17,031 bases of DNA, from positions 1 through 17,031 of the forward strand of contig JBBQJF010000079.1 in assembly GCA_038325665.1 (NCBI GenBank). The letters are read 5' to 3'. Origin of the DNA: CAUJGQ01 sp038325665. GTDB taxonomy: Bacteria; Chloroflexota; Dehalococcoidia; CAUJGQ01. Position 1 is the stretch's first letter; every line of letters starts with the position of its first letter. The translations under genes and the position numbers were made by a program. Below are positions 1-7,469 of this stretch, one piece after another. The notes beneath the pieces were generated by a model that was not told the DNA's origin, did no database searches, and saw nothing but the letters and a program-made list of their open reading frames with translations.

Positions 1-488
1 CGATTGATAGCGCCAAGGTTTGGACCGACATCGATCAGAACCAAGTCAGCGCTTTCCGATTCAGCGGCTCGCCTGAGCATCCGATAGAACGCCGATGTCG
101 TGCGGAAGGCGGCTTCGTCCCGGTCGAGGCACCGAGGCCAGGCGTCCGAAAGCTTGTCTTCGAATTGGGACAAACCAAGATCGCCGATAATCAAACCGAT
201 TCCGTCCGCGACAGCCTCGACGTGCGGATCAGCGATGTCGCCCGTCCCCTTCATAATCGGCCGGACCACGCCCTGGACGCTGAGTGCATGGTCGCCGTCC
301 GACCAGACTTCTTCAAGGCGATCGTCGGGGAGAAACATGGACGTGAGGTTCGCCTGCGGATCGAGATCAGCGGCCACCACGCGCAGCCCGAGGTGTTGGT
401 ACATCCAGGCCAGGTGATATACCAGCGATGTCTTACCGACACGCCCCGTGTTGTTGAAGAACGCGATCGCCGTCACTGTCGTCTCCAT
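1..488 (-). CDS. ParA/MinD-like ATPase, C-terminus beyond window edge
   Basis: The first 162 residues of a P-loop ATPase of the ParA/Soj type are read; the gene continues past the left edge. The ATG at 488 gives METTVTAIAFFNN. A Walker A region follows at residues 12-20 (NNTGRVGKTS, catalytic-loop K19), then a VVAADLDPQAN segment (D41) and LVLIDVGPN (D153), which match the Walker A' and switch II regions of ParA. In typical relatives the loop reads NNKGGVGKTS. Here Thr replaces the signature lysine of the deviant Walker A motif and Arg replaces one Gly, each explicable by one base change, so ATP-driven dimerisation may be impaired. ParA proteins usually segregate DNA or position complexes, but no ParB or parS is visible. 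The start lies inside the 3' end of the upstream fragment (16-base overlap), suggesting translational coupling. The family call is firm; the cellular role is unknown. Confidence 0.85.
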   Translation of the reverse strand, partial: METTVTAIAFFNNTGRVGKTSLVYHLAWMYQHLGLRVVAADLDPQANLTSMFLPDDRLEEVWSDGDHALSVQGVVRPIMKGTGDIADPHVEAVADGIGLIIGDLGLSQFEDKLSDAWPRCLDRDEAAFRTTSAFYRMLRRAAESESADLVLIDVGPNLGAIN

Positions 489-679
489 AACGTCGCCAGC
501 ACAGAAGTTGGCTGAAACTCGAACCGAGCCGGTGGATTGCCGTTGCGCGCCAGCGCATCCTGAGCCCGCGCCACGCCACGCCCGTATCGGTTGACGAAAC
601 CGAGCACCTTCATCGGGCCTGGTCTCCGCACCGCCGCGGAACGATACGCGCCACGCTTCGCTTTCGTGTGCGCGCACAC
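473..679 (-). pseudogene. C-terminal remnant of AlbA_2/HATPase ATP-binding protein
   Basis: Only about the last 46 residues of this frame look like a known protein. From the Met at 613 it reads MKVLGFVNRYGRGVARAQ, then ALARNGNPP and a FEFQPTSVLATL ending. This is the conserved C-terminal tail of the ATP-binding, putative DNA-binding proteins with an AlbA_2 domain and a HATPase_c_4 tail (RecG-like C-terminus), which are normally around 400-500 residues long. The 22 residues before it are Arg-rich and unrelated, and the PH-domain gene ends only 26 bases further upstream. The N-terminal domains are therefore missing, most likely through a deletion. The fragment overlaps the ParA-like start by 16 bases, as expected if the intact gene was the first partner of a coupled pair. 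A short functional peptide starting at 613 cannot be excluded, but I see no ribosome site for it. Confidence 0.6.
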
Positions 680-705
680 TCCGATTCCCGAAGCGGGCCC
701 GCGGG

Positions 706-1092
706 CTACCGCTCGTTTTGAAGCACCTCGGCCATGATCAACTGGTATGCTCGTTGCGCCTTGTCACCGCCGCGAAGCTCAAACTCATACTCCTCGGAGC
801 CGGTCTTGATCACCAGTTCGCTTGTGGCGCGCAGCATTCCGAGCATGCCGCCGCCCTCATCCACGCTGCTAACGGCAGTAATCTTACTGAATGGTACGCT
901 CGTGAGCGCTTTGCGTTTGCGCGCAAATTCCTTGTCATAGAATATCAAGCGCTTGTTCGTGATCGCGACGAAGCCGGTGCCAGCGCCTTTGCAGTCGTAA
1001 ACGGCGAACAGTGTCTCCTGCTCCATCAACCACGGCACGACCTGGTCAAGCTGCGATTCTTGGTCGTAGTCGACATTCGATAGATCAGGCAT
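706..1092 (-). CDS. PH-domain protein (YokE-like bPH)
   Basis: This is a 128-residue soluble protein with one bacterial PH-like domain. The start was set at the ATG at 1092, preceded by GGAG about 8 bases upstream. A longer reading to 1200 would run into the 3' end of the NuoEF gene and adds only Arg-rich sequence. The central part (about residues 30-125) shows the usual pattern: a GTGFVAITNKRLIFYD strand pair, then VPFSKITAVSSVDEG, then ELVIKTGSEEYEFELRGGDK, and a C-terminal helix AYQLIMAEVLQ. This resembles the YokE-like bPH_4 family. Function is unknown; such domains are thought to mediate protein or membrane association. There is no signal peptide or membrane segment. It starts 22 bases after the NuoEF stop and is probably cotranscribed with it. 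Confidence 0.75.
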   Translation of the reverse strand: MPDLSNVDYDQESQLDQVVPWLMEQETLFAVYDCKGAGTGFVAITNKRLIFYDKEFARKRKALTSVPFSKITAVSSVDEGGGMLGMLRATSELVIKTGSEEYEFELRGGDKAQRAYQLIMAEVLQNER

Positions 1093-1114
1093 GCTGCAAG
1101 CTCCGATAGTGCCT

Positions 1115-3142
1115 TCACTCGAAAAGCGTGAGCGCCGAGCGGATCGGGCCGGGGGCCATCTGGCCGAGGCCGCACAGCGACGCCGTTTGCATGACATCAC
1201 TCAGCGCGAATAGTTCATCACGGTCAGCGGTGGATAAGGGCGCGTCGCCCGTGCGATCGAGAATTGTCAGGGCGCGGGCCGTACCCTCACGACAGGGGGT
1301 GCATTTGCCACACGATTCTACCGTGTTGTAAGCCGTCAACTCGCGTAGGGCAAAATGCAGGGGCGTCCGCTCGTCTAGCACAACGATGCCGCCCGCGCCC
1401 AACACCGGGCCGCTCTCGTGCAGCATCCCGCCGGCGATCGGCAGGTCGAACATCGAGGCCGGCAGCAACCCGCCCGAGGGCCCGCCCACCACGGCCGCCG
1501 TTATCGTCTGGCCCGCCAGCGCACCGCCGCCCGCCACCTCGATGATCTCGCGGATCGTCGTGCCCATCGGCGCCTCCACCAGACCGGGCCGGACAAGGGC
1601 GCCGCTGAGCGACATGAGTTTCGTGCCGGGGTAAGCGTCGGTACCGATCTCGCGAAACGCGTCAGGGCCATCCGTCACGATCAGTGGAAGATTGACCAGC
1701 GTCTCGACGTTGTTCAGCACCGTGGGCCGTCCCCACAGACCCGCTTCTGTTGGCAGCGGCGGCCGGAAGCGCGGCACCGCCCGTTCGCCCTCGATGCTGT
1801 TGAGAATGACTGACTCCTCGCCGCACACGTAGCCGCCGGCGCCGCGGTAGATCTCGATCTCGCAGGAGAACGCCGAGCCGAGGATGCCGCGTCCGGCAAG
1901 CCCGGCGGCACGCGCGGCATCCACTGCCGCCGCCACCCGTCGTGCGCTCAGATCGGCCTGGCCGTTGATGTAGATAAAGGCACGCTCCGCGCCGATCGCA
2001 TACGCGGCGATCAGCACTCCCTCGACCAGCGCGTGGGGATCGCCCTCCATCAAGTGGCGATCCTTGAATACCCCCGGCTCGCCCTCCTCGGCGTTGACCA
2101 CCAGATAGCGCGGCGCGGGGTGGACGCGGGCCGAGGCCCACTTGATATGGGTCGGGAAGTACGCCCCGCCCCGGCCGCGCAGTCCGGCAAGCCGCACGAG
2201 ATCGATCACATCCTCGGGCTGCATCGCCAGCGCTCGCTCCCAACCGAGGTATGCGCCGGCCGCCAATGCCTCGTCGAGGCTCGACGGATCGATGACGCCA
2301 CACCGGGCGAGCACCCGGCGGGTCTGACCCGGATAGGCGGTCCCATCCAACAGCGCGTCAGTCGCGATCGCGGACGGACCGCTCGTCACCGCTCCAGCGA
2401 TATCCTTCGCATGAGAGCGCGACACCCGTGCGAACCGCGCGATGGTTCCATCCGCACGCCGGACGGTCACGGCGGGTTGAGCGTGGCAATCACCGTCGCA
2501 ACCCACCTGAACCCAGCGCGGCCGCGCGGCCGGCTCGGAGGAAGCGCCAATCAGCAGGGCATCGAGCGCGCCAGCTCCCGCGCCGGCGGCACGAGCGCAC
2601 ACGCCATCCCCCAGGCTCATTCTGGTCAGCGATGCGTCATGCTGGAACTGCTCGACCGCGGCGGCGCGCCGTTCCGCGACCGATCCGGGTTCATCCCGCG
2701 AGGCTGACCGCACGGCGGTGAACGGCGGCTCGGCCCGCCCCGAGCCGATCGAAACGGCGCGTGCGTCGACGCGGCCTTGATAGCGGCCCCGATGCTCGAT
2801 AACGGGCGCGACCGCGCACAAGAACCGGCACGGCACACGCTCCACGGTGCGTCCCTCTGCCTCCAGCGCGGCAGCCACGTCGTCCGCGGCGGCCATGCGG
2901 CAACTCAAGCCGGTGCAGACCTCGACCCGGTCCGCGTCGGGGGGAGTTAGTCGAAGCTCGCTGTAGCTGGTGACAATGCCGTAGACCTCGGAGAGTGGCA
3001 CGAACACATGACGGCCGGCCGCCTCAATCGCCGCCTCGGGCAGCCAGCCCGCGACGTGGTGGACAGCATGCAGCGCCGGCAGCAACTGGTCGCGCCGCCG
3101 TGGAATGATCGCGAGTGACGATGAGAAATCGTGCTGTTCCAT
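1115..3142 (-). CDS. NuoE-NuoF type NAD(P)H-binding flavo-iron-sulfur fusion protein
   Basis: The 675-residue protein combines the diaphorase modules of complex I, NAD-dependent formate dehydrogenases and bidirectional or bifurcating hydrogenases (NuoEF/FdsB/HoxF/HndC superfamily). Residues 20-125 form a NuoE-like thioredoxin-fold [2Fe-2S] domain with C76-x4-C81 and C105-x3-C109. Residues about 175-250 look like a second, degenerate ferredoxin-like domain with C182 and C215-x3-C219 only. Residues 270-675 are NuoF-like: GLRGRGGAYFPTHIKW (320-335) and NAEEGEPGVFKDR (350-362) for FMN and NADH, GAGGYVCGEESVILNSIEG (434-452), and a [4Fe-4S] site C611-x2-C614-x2-C617 with C657. The SLCGLGQMAPGP ending resembles hydrogenase or formate dehydrogenase subunits more than respiratory NuoF. 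A GGAGG lies 7-12 bases before the ATG. No catalytic subunit or other nuo gene is in the window, so the electron partner is unknown. Probably cytoplasmic. Confidence 0.9.
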   Translation of the reverse strand: MEQHDFSSSLAIIPRRRDQLLPALHAVHHVAGWLPEAAIEAAGRHVFVPLSEVYGIVTSYSELRLTPPDADRVEVCTGLSCRMAAADDVAAALEAEGRTVERVPCRFLCAVAPVIEHRGRYQGRVDARAVSIGSGRAEPPFTAVRSASRDEPGSVAERRAAAVEQFQHDASLTRMSLGDGVCARAAGAGAGALDALLIGASSEPAARPRWVQVGCDGDCHAQPAVTVRRADGTIARFARVSRSHAKDIAGAVTSGPSAIATDALLDGTAYPGQTRRVLARCGVIDPSSLDEALAAGAYLGWERALAMQPEDVIDLVRLAGLRGRGGAYFPTHIKWASARVHPAPRYLVVNAEEGEPGVFKDRHLMEGDPHALVEGVLIAAYAIGAERAFIYINGQADLSARRVAAAVDAARAAGLAGRGILGSAFSCEIEIYRGAGGYVCGEESVILNSIEGERAVPRFRPPLPTEAGLWGRPTVLNNVETLVNLPLIVTDGPDAFREIGTDAYPGTKLMSLSGALVRPGLVEAPMGTTIREIIEVAGGGALAGQTITAAVVGGPSGGLLPASMFDLPIAGGMLHESGPVLGAGGIVVLDERTPLHFALRELTAYNTVESCGKCTPCREGTARALTILDRTGDAPLSTADRDELFALSDVMQTASLCGLGQMAPGPIRSALTLFE

Positions 3143-3314
3143 GGCCGTCCCTCCGGCGCAAGTGTACTAGACTGCCCCGGATGCGGTAGTAGCGCACGGC
3201 TGCCTGGCGCGAAACCCAACACCCGTTCGCGGCCGGCTCAACGATCGTCCAAGACGGATGCATCTCATGAGCGCCGGCCGGCGTATATACACGGAATACA
3301 CTTGGAGGACTACT

Positions 3315-3653
3315 ATGCGTCGTCTCGTCGGACCACTCCTCATCGCCGGTCTCATCCTCGTCACGTCCGGCAGCGTCCGGCCCAGCAGAGCGCAAGACGT
3401 CACGCTCGTGAGCATGAACAGCGATCTGTTCGCCCCAATTGTGATCACCATCAACGCCGGGGCCACGGTGGTCTGGAGCAATGACGAGCCAGATCCGCGG
3501 AACAGTCACAACATCATCATCCCTGGATTGGGCATCGAGTCGCCGCTAGTCTTCCCCGGCGAGGCGTGGTCATTTACCTCCGGTGCGCCGGGCACATTCG
3601 AGTACTTTTGCGATCTTCACGAGGGCATGGTGGGCCAGTTAATCGTTCAGTGA
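3315..3653 (+). CDS. secreted amicyanin/plastocyanin-like cupredoxin
   Basis: This is a 112-residue precursor of a small blue copper protein. The ATG at 3315 has GGAGG at 3304-3308, and a TATATA box at 3284-3289 could be the -10. An upstream in-frame ATG at 3258 was rejected because it lacks a ribosome site and would hide the signal sequence. Residues 1-27 form a signal peptide (MRR, hydrophobic core LVGPLLIAGLILV, cleavage near SRA-QD). The mature part has a single cupredoxin domain with the complete type 1 copper ligand set: H65 in NSHN, C99, H102 and M105. The C-x2-H-x2-M ligand loop is the short amicyanin form, not the longer plastocyanin form. It should carry electrons outside the membrane; the partner is not in the window. 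The gene is divergent from the NuoEF gene and convergent with the histidine kinase. Confidence 0.9.
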   Translation: MRRLVGPLLIAGLILVTSGSVRPSRAQDVTLVSMNSDLFAPIVITINAGATVVWSNDEPDPRNSHNIIIPGLGIESPLVFPGEAWSFTSGAPGTFEYFCDLHEGMVGQLIVQ

Positions 3654-5171
3654 TGGGCGACGGTTAACCGGCGGCGGGACCCACTCGACTCCCCGGGGAG
3701 TCGAGTGGGCTACATAATTCGCCGGGGACTGCCCATCCGTATTCCCACGATCAACAGGATCGGGCGCGAGTGGAAGGGTGAACGAGAAGGTACTACCCTC
3801 GCCCTCGGCGCTGGTCAGCATCATTGTGCCGCCATGCTGGACGATGATAGCCTTGCTCACGTACAACCCCACGCCCATACCGCTGATCGATGTCGCCCGC
3901 GCGTTTGTCGCTCGGTAGAATCGCGAAAATACCAAAGGCTGATCGGCGATCGGGATGCCGATGCCGGCATCTCGGACCGACGCCCGCATACATGCGCCCT
4001 CTATCATGAGACGGACGTAAACCGGGTCACCCTCCGGTGAATACTTGATCGCATTGGAAATGAGATTAGTTAACACCTGTTCGATGCGCGCCTCATCGAT
4101 ATCTACCAGGATTGCATGCGGTTGCGCATCCAATTCGATGCTCCGCCCGCGCGTGAGCATTGTCAGCAATTCGATCACACGTCCCGCCACCGCGACGACA
4201 TCGCAAATTTCTCGGTGAAGCGCGAATCGATCGAGTTCAATCCGGCTGACATCGAGCAGTTGCTCGATGAGTTGTGTCATGCCGGTAGCTTGACGATCAA
4301 TCGCCTCTGCCTGGGTGACGATTGCCTGCCGGTCAGTGGTCTTGTCCGCTCCCTCGCGGGAGCCATCCGGCTGCCGGCCCACGCGGCGGAGAATAATCTG
4401 GGCCTGGCCCTTGATCACCGTGATCGGTGTCTTCAATTCATGGCTGGCAATCGACAAAAATTCGTCCTTCGCGCGGCTGACTTCCTCAGTGTGTATCGCG
4501 CGCAGCAGGTATCCTCGCGAGAGGTTCGAGATGTAGTAGAGCAGGACAAGACCGGCAAGGCCGACGATAGAGAGCGCGATCAGGATGAGATTGAGCCACT
4601 CGGCGAGCCGCTCACGACGCCGGACCGCGTCACCATGCAGATTCTCGATATACGAGGCGAGCGCGTCATCGTCGCGTCGGAACCGGTCGAACAGCTCCTG
4701 GCCCTCACCAGAGGCAACGAACCGCTCCGCCTCATCACGGCGGCCGGCACGCACCAGCGCGATGCCGCGCTCCGCCGCGTTTGTCTGCCACGCGCCGGCC
4801 GACTGCCGCTCCCGCGCGAGCAACGCCGGCGCCTCGCCGCCAAGCGCGACGGCCTGCCCTTCGGCGGTCTCCCACAGACGCGTCTCCTCCGCGCGGGCAC
4901 GCTCGTAGGGTTCGAGAAAGCGCTCATCGCCGGCGATAATAAAGCCGCGCTCGCCGATTTGTTGTTCGACCATGGAGGCGCGGATGCGCTGGCGGGAGTC
5001 TTCGAGCGGGTCAATCTCGTGCAGGATCCGATCACCGAGGCCGCGGATCGACAGGAACACGGCGGTCGGCGCCACCGCGATTAGCAGGAGGACGATCGCG
5101 AGGAAAGCGGCCGCGGCGGTGACGCGCCGGTCGCCGTGGTGACGTATTGCTCTATCGCGATTGTCCGCCAT
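3639..5171 (-). CDS. CHASE3-domain sensor histidine kinase
   Basis: This is a 510-residue membrane sensor kinase. TM1 spans about residues 18-42 and TM2 about 193-217. The extracytoplasmic loop between them (43-190) is a CHASE3-type helical sensor, with the typical segment QQIGERGFIIAGDERFLEPY at 70-89. There is no clear HAMP domain. The HisKA H-box is IASHELKTP with H244, and about 20 polar residues (265-285) are inserted between the two HisKA helices. The ATPase domain has the N-box around N373, G1 DAGIGIP (401-407), F-box VFSRFYR and G2 GMGVGLYVS (431-439). The ATG at 5171 has GAGGA just upstream. No response regulator is adjacent, so it is an orphan here. The last ~40 residues lie beyond the kinase fold and are encoded across the palindrome at 3680-3709. 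The stop overlaps the cupredoxin end by 15 bases. Confidence 0.92.
   Translation of the reverse strand: MADNRDRAIRHHGDRRVTAAAAFLAIVLLLIAVAPTAVFLSIRGLGDRILHEIDPLEDSRQRIRASMVEQQIGERGFIIAGDERFLEPYERARAEETRLWETAEGQAVALGGEAPALLARERQSAGAWQTNAAERGIALVRAGRRDEAERFVASGEGQELFDRFRRDDDALASYIENLHGDAVRRRERLAEWLNLILIALSIVGLAGLVLLYYISNLSRGYLLRAIHTEEVSRAKDEFLSIASHELKTPITVIKGQAQIILRRVGRQPDGSREGADKTTDRQAIVTQAEAIDRQATGMTQLIEQLLDVSRIELDRFALHREICDVVAVAGRVIELLTMLTRGRSIELDAQPHAILVDIDEARIEQVLTNLISNAIKYSPEGDPVYVRLMIEGACMRASVRDAGIGIPIADQPLVFSRFYRATNARATSISGMGVGLYVSKAIIVQHGGTMMLTSAEGEGSTFSFTLPLAPDPVDRGNTDGQSPANYVAHSTPRGVEWVPPPVNRRPSLND
3680..3709. repeat. perfect 30-bp palindrome at the convergent gene ends
   Basis: The 15-base arm CCCACTCGACTCCCC is followed directly by its exact reverse complement with no spacer. 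It begins 27 bases after the cupredoxin stop and lies inside the 3' coding end of the kinase. It could act as a terminator hairpin for the cupredoxin transcript, but no T-run follows on either strand, so a factor-independent terminator is uncertain. A protein-binding palindrome is the alternative. Confidence 0.6.
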
Positions 5172-5361
5172 AGTTCCTCACGCACAGGAGTAAACCCCGC
5201 GATTGATCGATCACCACGCTGGATAGATGCCGTACCAGGGCGTCAATACGATTCGGCCGTGGGAATGCAGCATACGGCATGGAACGGCGCCTGTGCTGAT
5301 GTTATCCCTTCAATAGACGTTCAGCCATACGGAAGCGGCGATCAACCCGCCGGTTCACCGT

Positions 5362-5385
5362 GAGGATGTTCGAGAGGATGTTCGA
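5362..5385 (+). repeat. tandem 12-bp direct repeat
   Basis: Two perfect, directly adjacent copies of GAGGATGTTCGA. It lies about 190 bases upstream of the histidine kinase start and next to an inverted repeat. It could be a paired regulator-binding site or a slippage product. Confidence 0.7.
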
Positions 5386-5519
5386 CCGTCAGCGCCCGCG
5401 CCCGCGTCATGGTCACGGATCGTGGCCGCGTCGTCGCTGACCGCTGACGGCCTGCTCCATGGGTAGGGAAGAGCAATCGGTCCGAGTGCAGGAACTCCTC
5501 ATTCAAGGCAGGCCATGAC

Positions 5520-5536
5520 CGGGGCTACCGGCCCCG
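5520..5536 (-). terminator. weak GC hairpin downstream of folD
   Basis: CGGGGC and GCCCCG are separated by a 5-base loop, 49 bases after the folD stop in the direction of transcription. There is no T-tract, so termination is only a guess from position. Confidence 0.3.
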
Positions 5537-5584
5537 TCGCGGCGTGGGATGGAACTGGGCGGGGGGAGCGGGGAGCGTGCACCG

Positions 5585-6472
5585 TTACGCCGGGTTCTGG
5601 CGTTCGGCCGCGGTGACTGTATTGACCAGCAGCATCGCCCGCGTCATCGGCCCGACGCCGCCGGGAACCGGTGTGATCGCGCCGGCGACCGCCGCCACCG
5701 ACTCAAAATCCACGTCACCTACCAGCCGGTAGCCGGAGCGTCGCGAGGCGTCATCAACCCTACTGATACCAACGTCGACCACCACCGCCCCCGGCCGGAC
5801 CATGGCGGCGGTGATCGCGCCCGGACGGCCGATGGCGGCGATCAGGATGTCGGCCTGCCGGGTCACACCCGCGAGGTCGGGGGTAGCCGTGTGGCAGATA
5901 GTCACGGTGGCATTCGCGCCGGGCGCTTTCTGCATGAGGATATTGGCGAGCGGCTTACCGACTAGGTTCGAGCGGCCGGCGATCACGACGTGACGACCAG
6001 CGGGGTCGTGCCCGGTGCGCATCAGCAGGTGCTGCACGCCCGAGGGCGTCGCCGGGAGCAACACGCCCTCGCCACGCATCAGCAGGCCCAAATTGAAGGG
6101 GTGCTGCCCGTCAGCATCCTTCTCCGGCGACAGTGCGCGGATCGCGCGCTCGGCGTCGAGCGCGTGGGGCAGCGGCAATTGCACGATGATGCCGTGGAAG
6201 CGCGGGTCGGAATTGAGGTCAGCGATCAATCCCAGCAGAGCGTCCTGAGTTGTATCTGCCGTGCGCCGCACCGTCTCGGTATAGATGCCAATCTCCTCGC
6301 AATCGCGCGCCTTGCCACGCACATAGGCGGCGGAGGCAGGGTCATCGCCGACCAACACGGCGGCCAGCCCCACTGTCACGCCCCGCTTCTCGAGCGCTGC
6401 CAGCCGCTCCCGAAGTTCCTGTCGAATAGCCGCGGCGACCGCGCTCCCGTCAATTAGTTCGGCCGTCATCAT
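5585..6472 (-). CDS. folD: methylenetetrahydrofolate dehydrogenase / methenyl-THF cyclohydrolase
   Basis: This bifunctional enzyme interconverts methylene-THF, methenyl-THF and 10-formyl-THF with NAD(P). With the ATG at 6472 the protein has 295 residues, close to the family norm of about 285-300, and begins MMTAELIDG. The catalytic residues fall at Y50, K54, Q98 and D121, matching the classical E. coli numbering. Other family marks are HGIIVQLPLP, GRSNLVGKP (about 166-174) in the nucleotide-binding domain, and TPVPGGVGPMT near the C-terminus. The usual PCTPxG is PATPSG here, a mild change. A run of seven Gs ending 3 bases before the ATG serves as a ribosome site; the next Met codon (6469) is equally possible. 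The start overlaps the metF-like gene by 23 bases, which implies coupled translation. It is the last gene of the fhs-metF-folD operon. Confidence 0.96.
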   Translation of the reverse strand: MMTAELIDGSAVAAAIRQELRERLAALEKRGVTVGLAAVLVGDDPASAAYVRGKARDCEEIGIYTETVRRTADTTQDALLGLIADLNSDPRFHGIIVQLPLPHALDAERAIRALSPEKDADGQHPFNLGLLMRGEGVLLPATPSGVQHLLMRTGHDPAGRHVVIAGRSNLVGKPLANILMQKAPGANATVTICHTATPDLAGVTRQADILIAAIGRPGAITAAMVRPGAVVVDVGISRVDDASRRSGYRLVGDVDFESVAAVAGAITPVPGGVGPMTRAMLLVNTVTAAERQNPA

Positions 6473-7424
6473 GCGCCCCCCCACCTCCAGCGTCCACGCG
6501 CGGCGGCCGTTCGCGCAATCCCTCCGCCGAGGTAAGCACTCGGGCGACCCCCTCGACCCAACCGAATGTCATCAGGTGCGCCCCGGCGACGCCGGGGATC
6601 GTACGGGCAGCTTGCAGCGCCTCTGCCGCCACACGCACGCCCTCGGCTTCGGGATCGCCCGCCCGCTCGATTCGCGCCAGCGTCGCATCCGGAACCACCA
6701 CACCCGGAACGTGTTCGTGGAGGAACCGCGCGATCGATAGGCGGCGCACCGGCGCGATGCCGACCATGATGCGTACGCGCTCATGCAGGCCGGCCGCGCG
6801 CACCAACTCCATCCAGCGGGCAAACCCCTCGGTGTCGAACGTGATCTGCGTCTGCACGAACTCTGCCCCGGCATCGGCCTTGGCGGCCAGCCGCGCGATC
6901 GTGCGCTCGCCACCGGCCGGACTCTCCACACCACCGACCAGCAAATCGGGCGGCGGTTTCGCCGAGTCCCCGGATAGGAATCTGCCGGCGCACAGCCCGC
7001 GTACCGTTCGCATCAGGTCGGTGGTAGTGAGGTCGTATACTGGCGTCGCGTCCGGGTGGTTGCCGGCAGCCGGCGGATCGCCGGTCAGACAGACGATTCC
7101 CGCCGCTCCGACCGCCGCCGCGCCGAGAATGTCGGACTGGAGGGCGAGGCGGTTGCGGTCGCGGCAGGCGAGCTGCACCAAGGCGGTCACCCCCGCGTGC
7201 GCGGCAATCGCCGCTGCCGCCACCGGACTCATCCGCGCCACGGCCGCCGAGTTATCCGTGCAGGTGACCGCATCGACCCACGGCGCGTAGCCGCGCGCCT
7301 GCCGAATGATATTGGCGGCCGAGGCGTTGCGCGGGCACTCCAGCTCGCACGTCAGCACGAACCGGCCCGAGGCAAAGTCGGCTCGGAGACGACCAGCGCC
7401 GCTCATGGGTGAAGGAATGCCCAT
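6450..7424 (-). CDS. metF: methylenetetrahydrofolate reductase family protein (MetF-like)
   Basis: The 324-residue protein has a single MTHFR TIM-barrel domain. This family reduces methylene-THF to methyl-THF with FAD. The N-terminal strand FVLTCELECPR (22-32) carries the expected active-site glutamate (E27 or E29). LVQLACRDRNRLALQSDILG and GIVCLTGDPP supply the folate and flavin contacts, including the conserved Asp, and FVQTQITFD holds the conserved Gln. It is a short form lacking the regulatory C-terminal domain of the eukaryotic enzyme. No MetV-like zinc protein follows, so the electron donor is not evident. The start at 7424 leaves 45 bases after the fhs stop; a second Met at 7406 is possible, and neither has a strong ribosome site. 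It lies between fhs and folD, so it should take the product of FolD. The symbol assumes MetF function. Confidence 0.88.
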   Translation of the reverse strand: MGIPSPMSGAGRLRADFASGRFVLTCELECPRNASAANIIRQARGYAPWVDAVTCTDNSAAVARMSPVAAAAIAAHAGVTALVQLACRDRNRLALQSDILGAAAVGAAGIVCLTGDPPAAGNHPDATPVYDLTTTDLMRTVRGLCAGRFLSGDSAKPPPDLLVGGVESPAGGERTIARLAAKADAGAEFVQTQITFDTEGFARWMELVRAAGLHERVRIMVGIAPVRRLSIARFLHEHVPGVVVPDATLARIERAGDPEAEGVRVAAEALQAARTIPGVAGAHLMTFGWVEGVARVLTSAEGLRERPPRVDAGGGGAHDDGRTN

Positions 7425-7469
7425 ACGCGCACCGTACCACGCGCTCCCGCGGAGCCGGCAGGCACCTCG

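Larger units (their letters stand above)
5172..5584. other. intergenic region, folD 3' end to kinase start
   Basis: No convincing gene is seen on either strand. It should hold the kinase promoter (minus strand). A TTGACG near 5252 is the best -35 candidate but is not properly spaced from a good -10. It also contains a 12-bp tandem repeat at 5362-5385, a 9-bp inverted repeat CCGTCAGCG (5386-5394) with CGCTGACGG (5442-5450), and a GC hairpin at 5520-5536. Confidence 0.5.

Noticed and set aside
2033..2707. Plus-strand open frame (224 codons) opposite the NuoEF gene
   Set aside because: Antisense to clearly conserved iron-sulfur and flavin-binding sequence; Arg-rich with no ribosome site.
4116..5084. 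Long plus-strand open frame (322 codons) opposite the histidine kinase
   Set aside because: It is antisense to a kinase with all catalytic motifs, has no ribosome site and no recognisable motif; long antisense frames are expected in GC-rich coding DNA.
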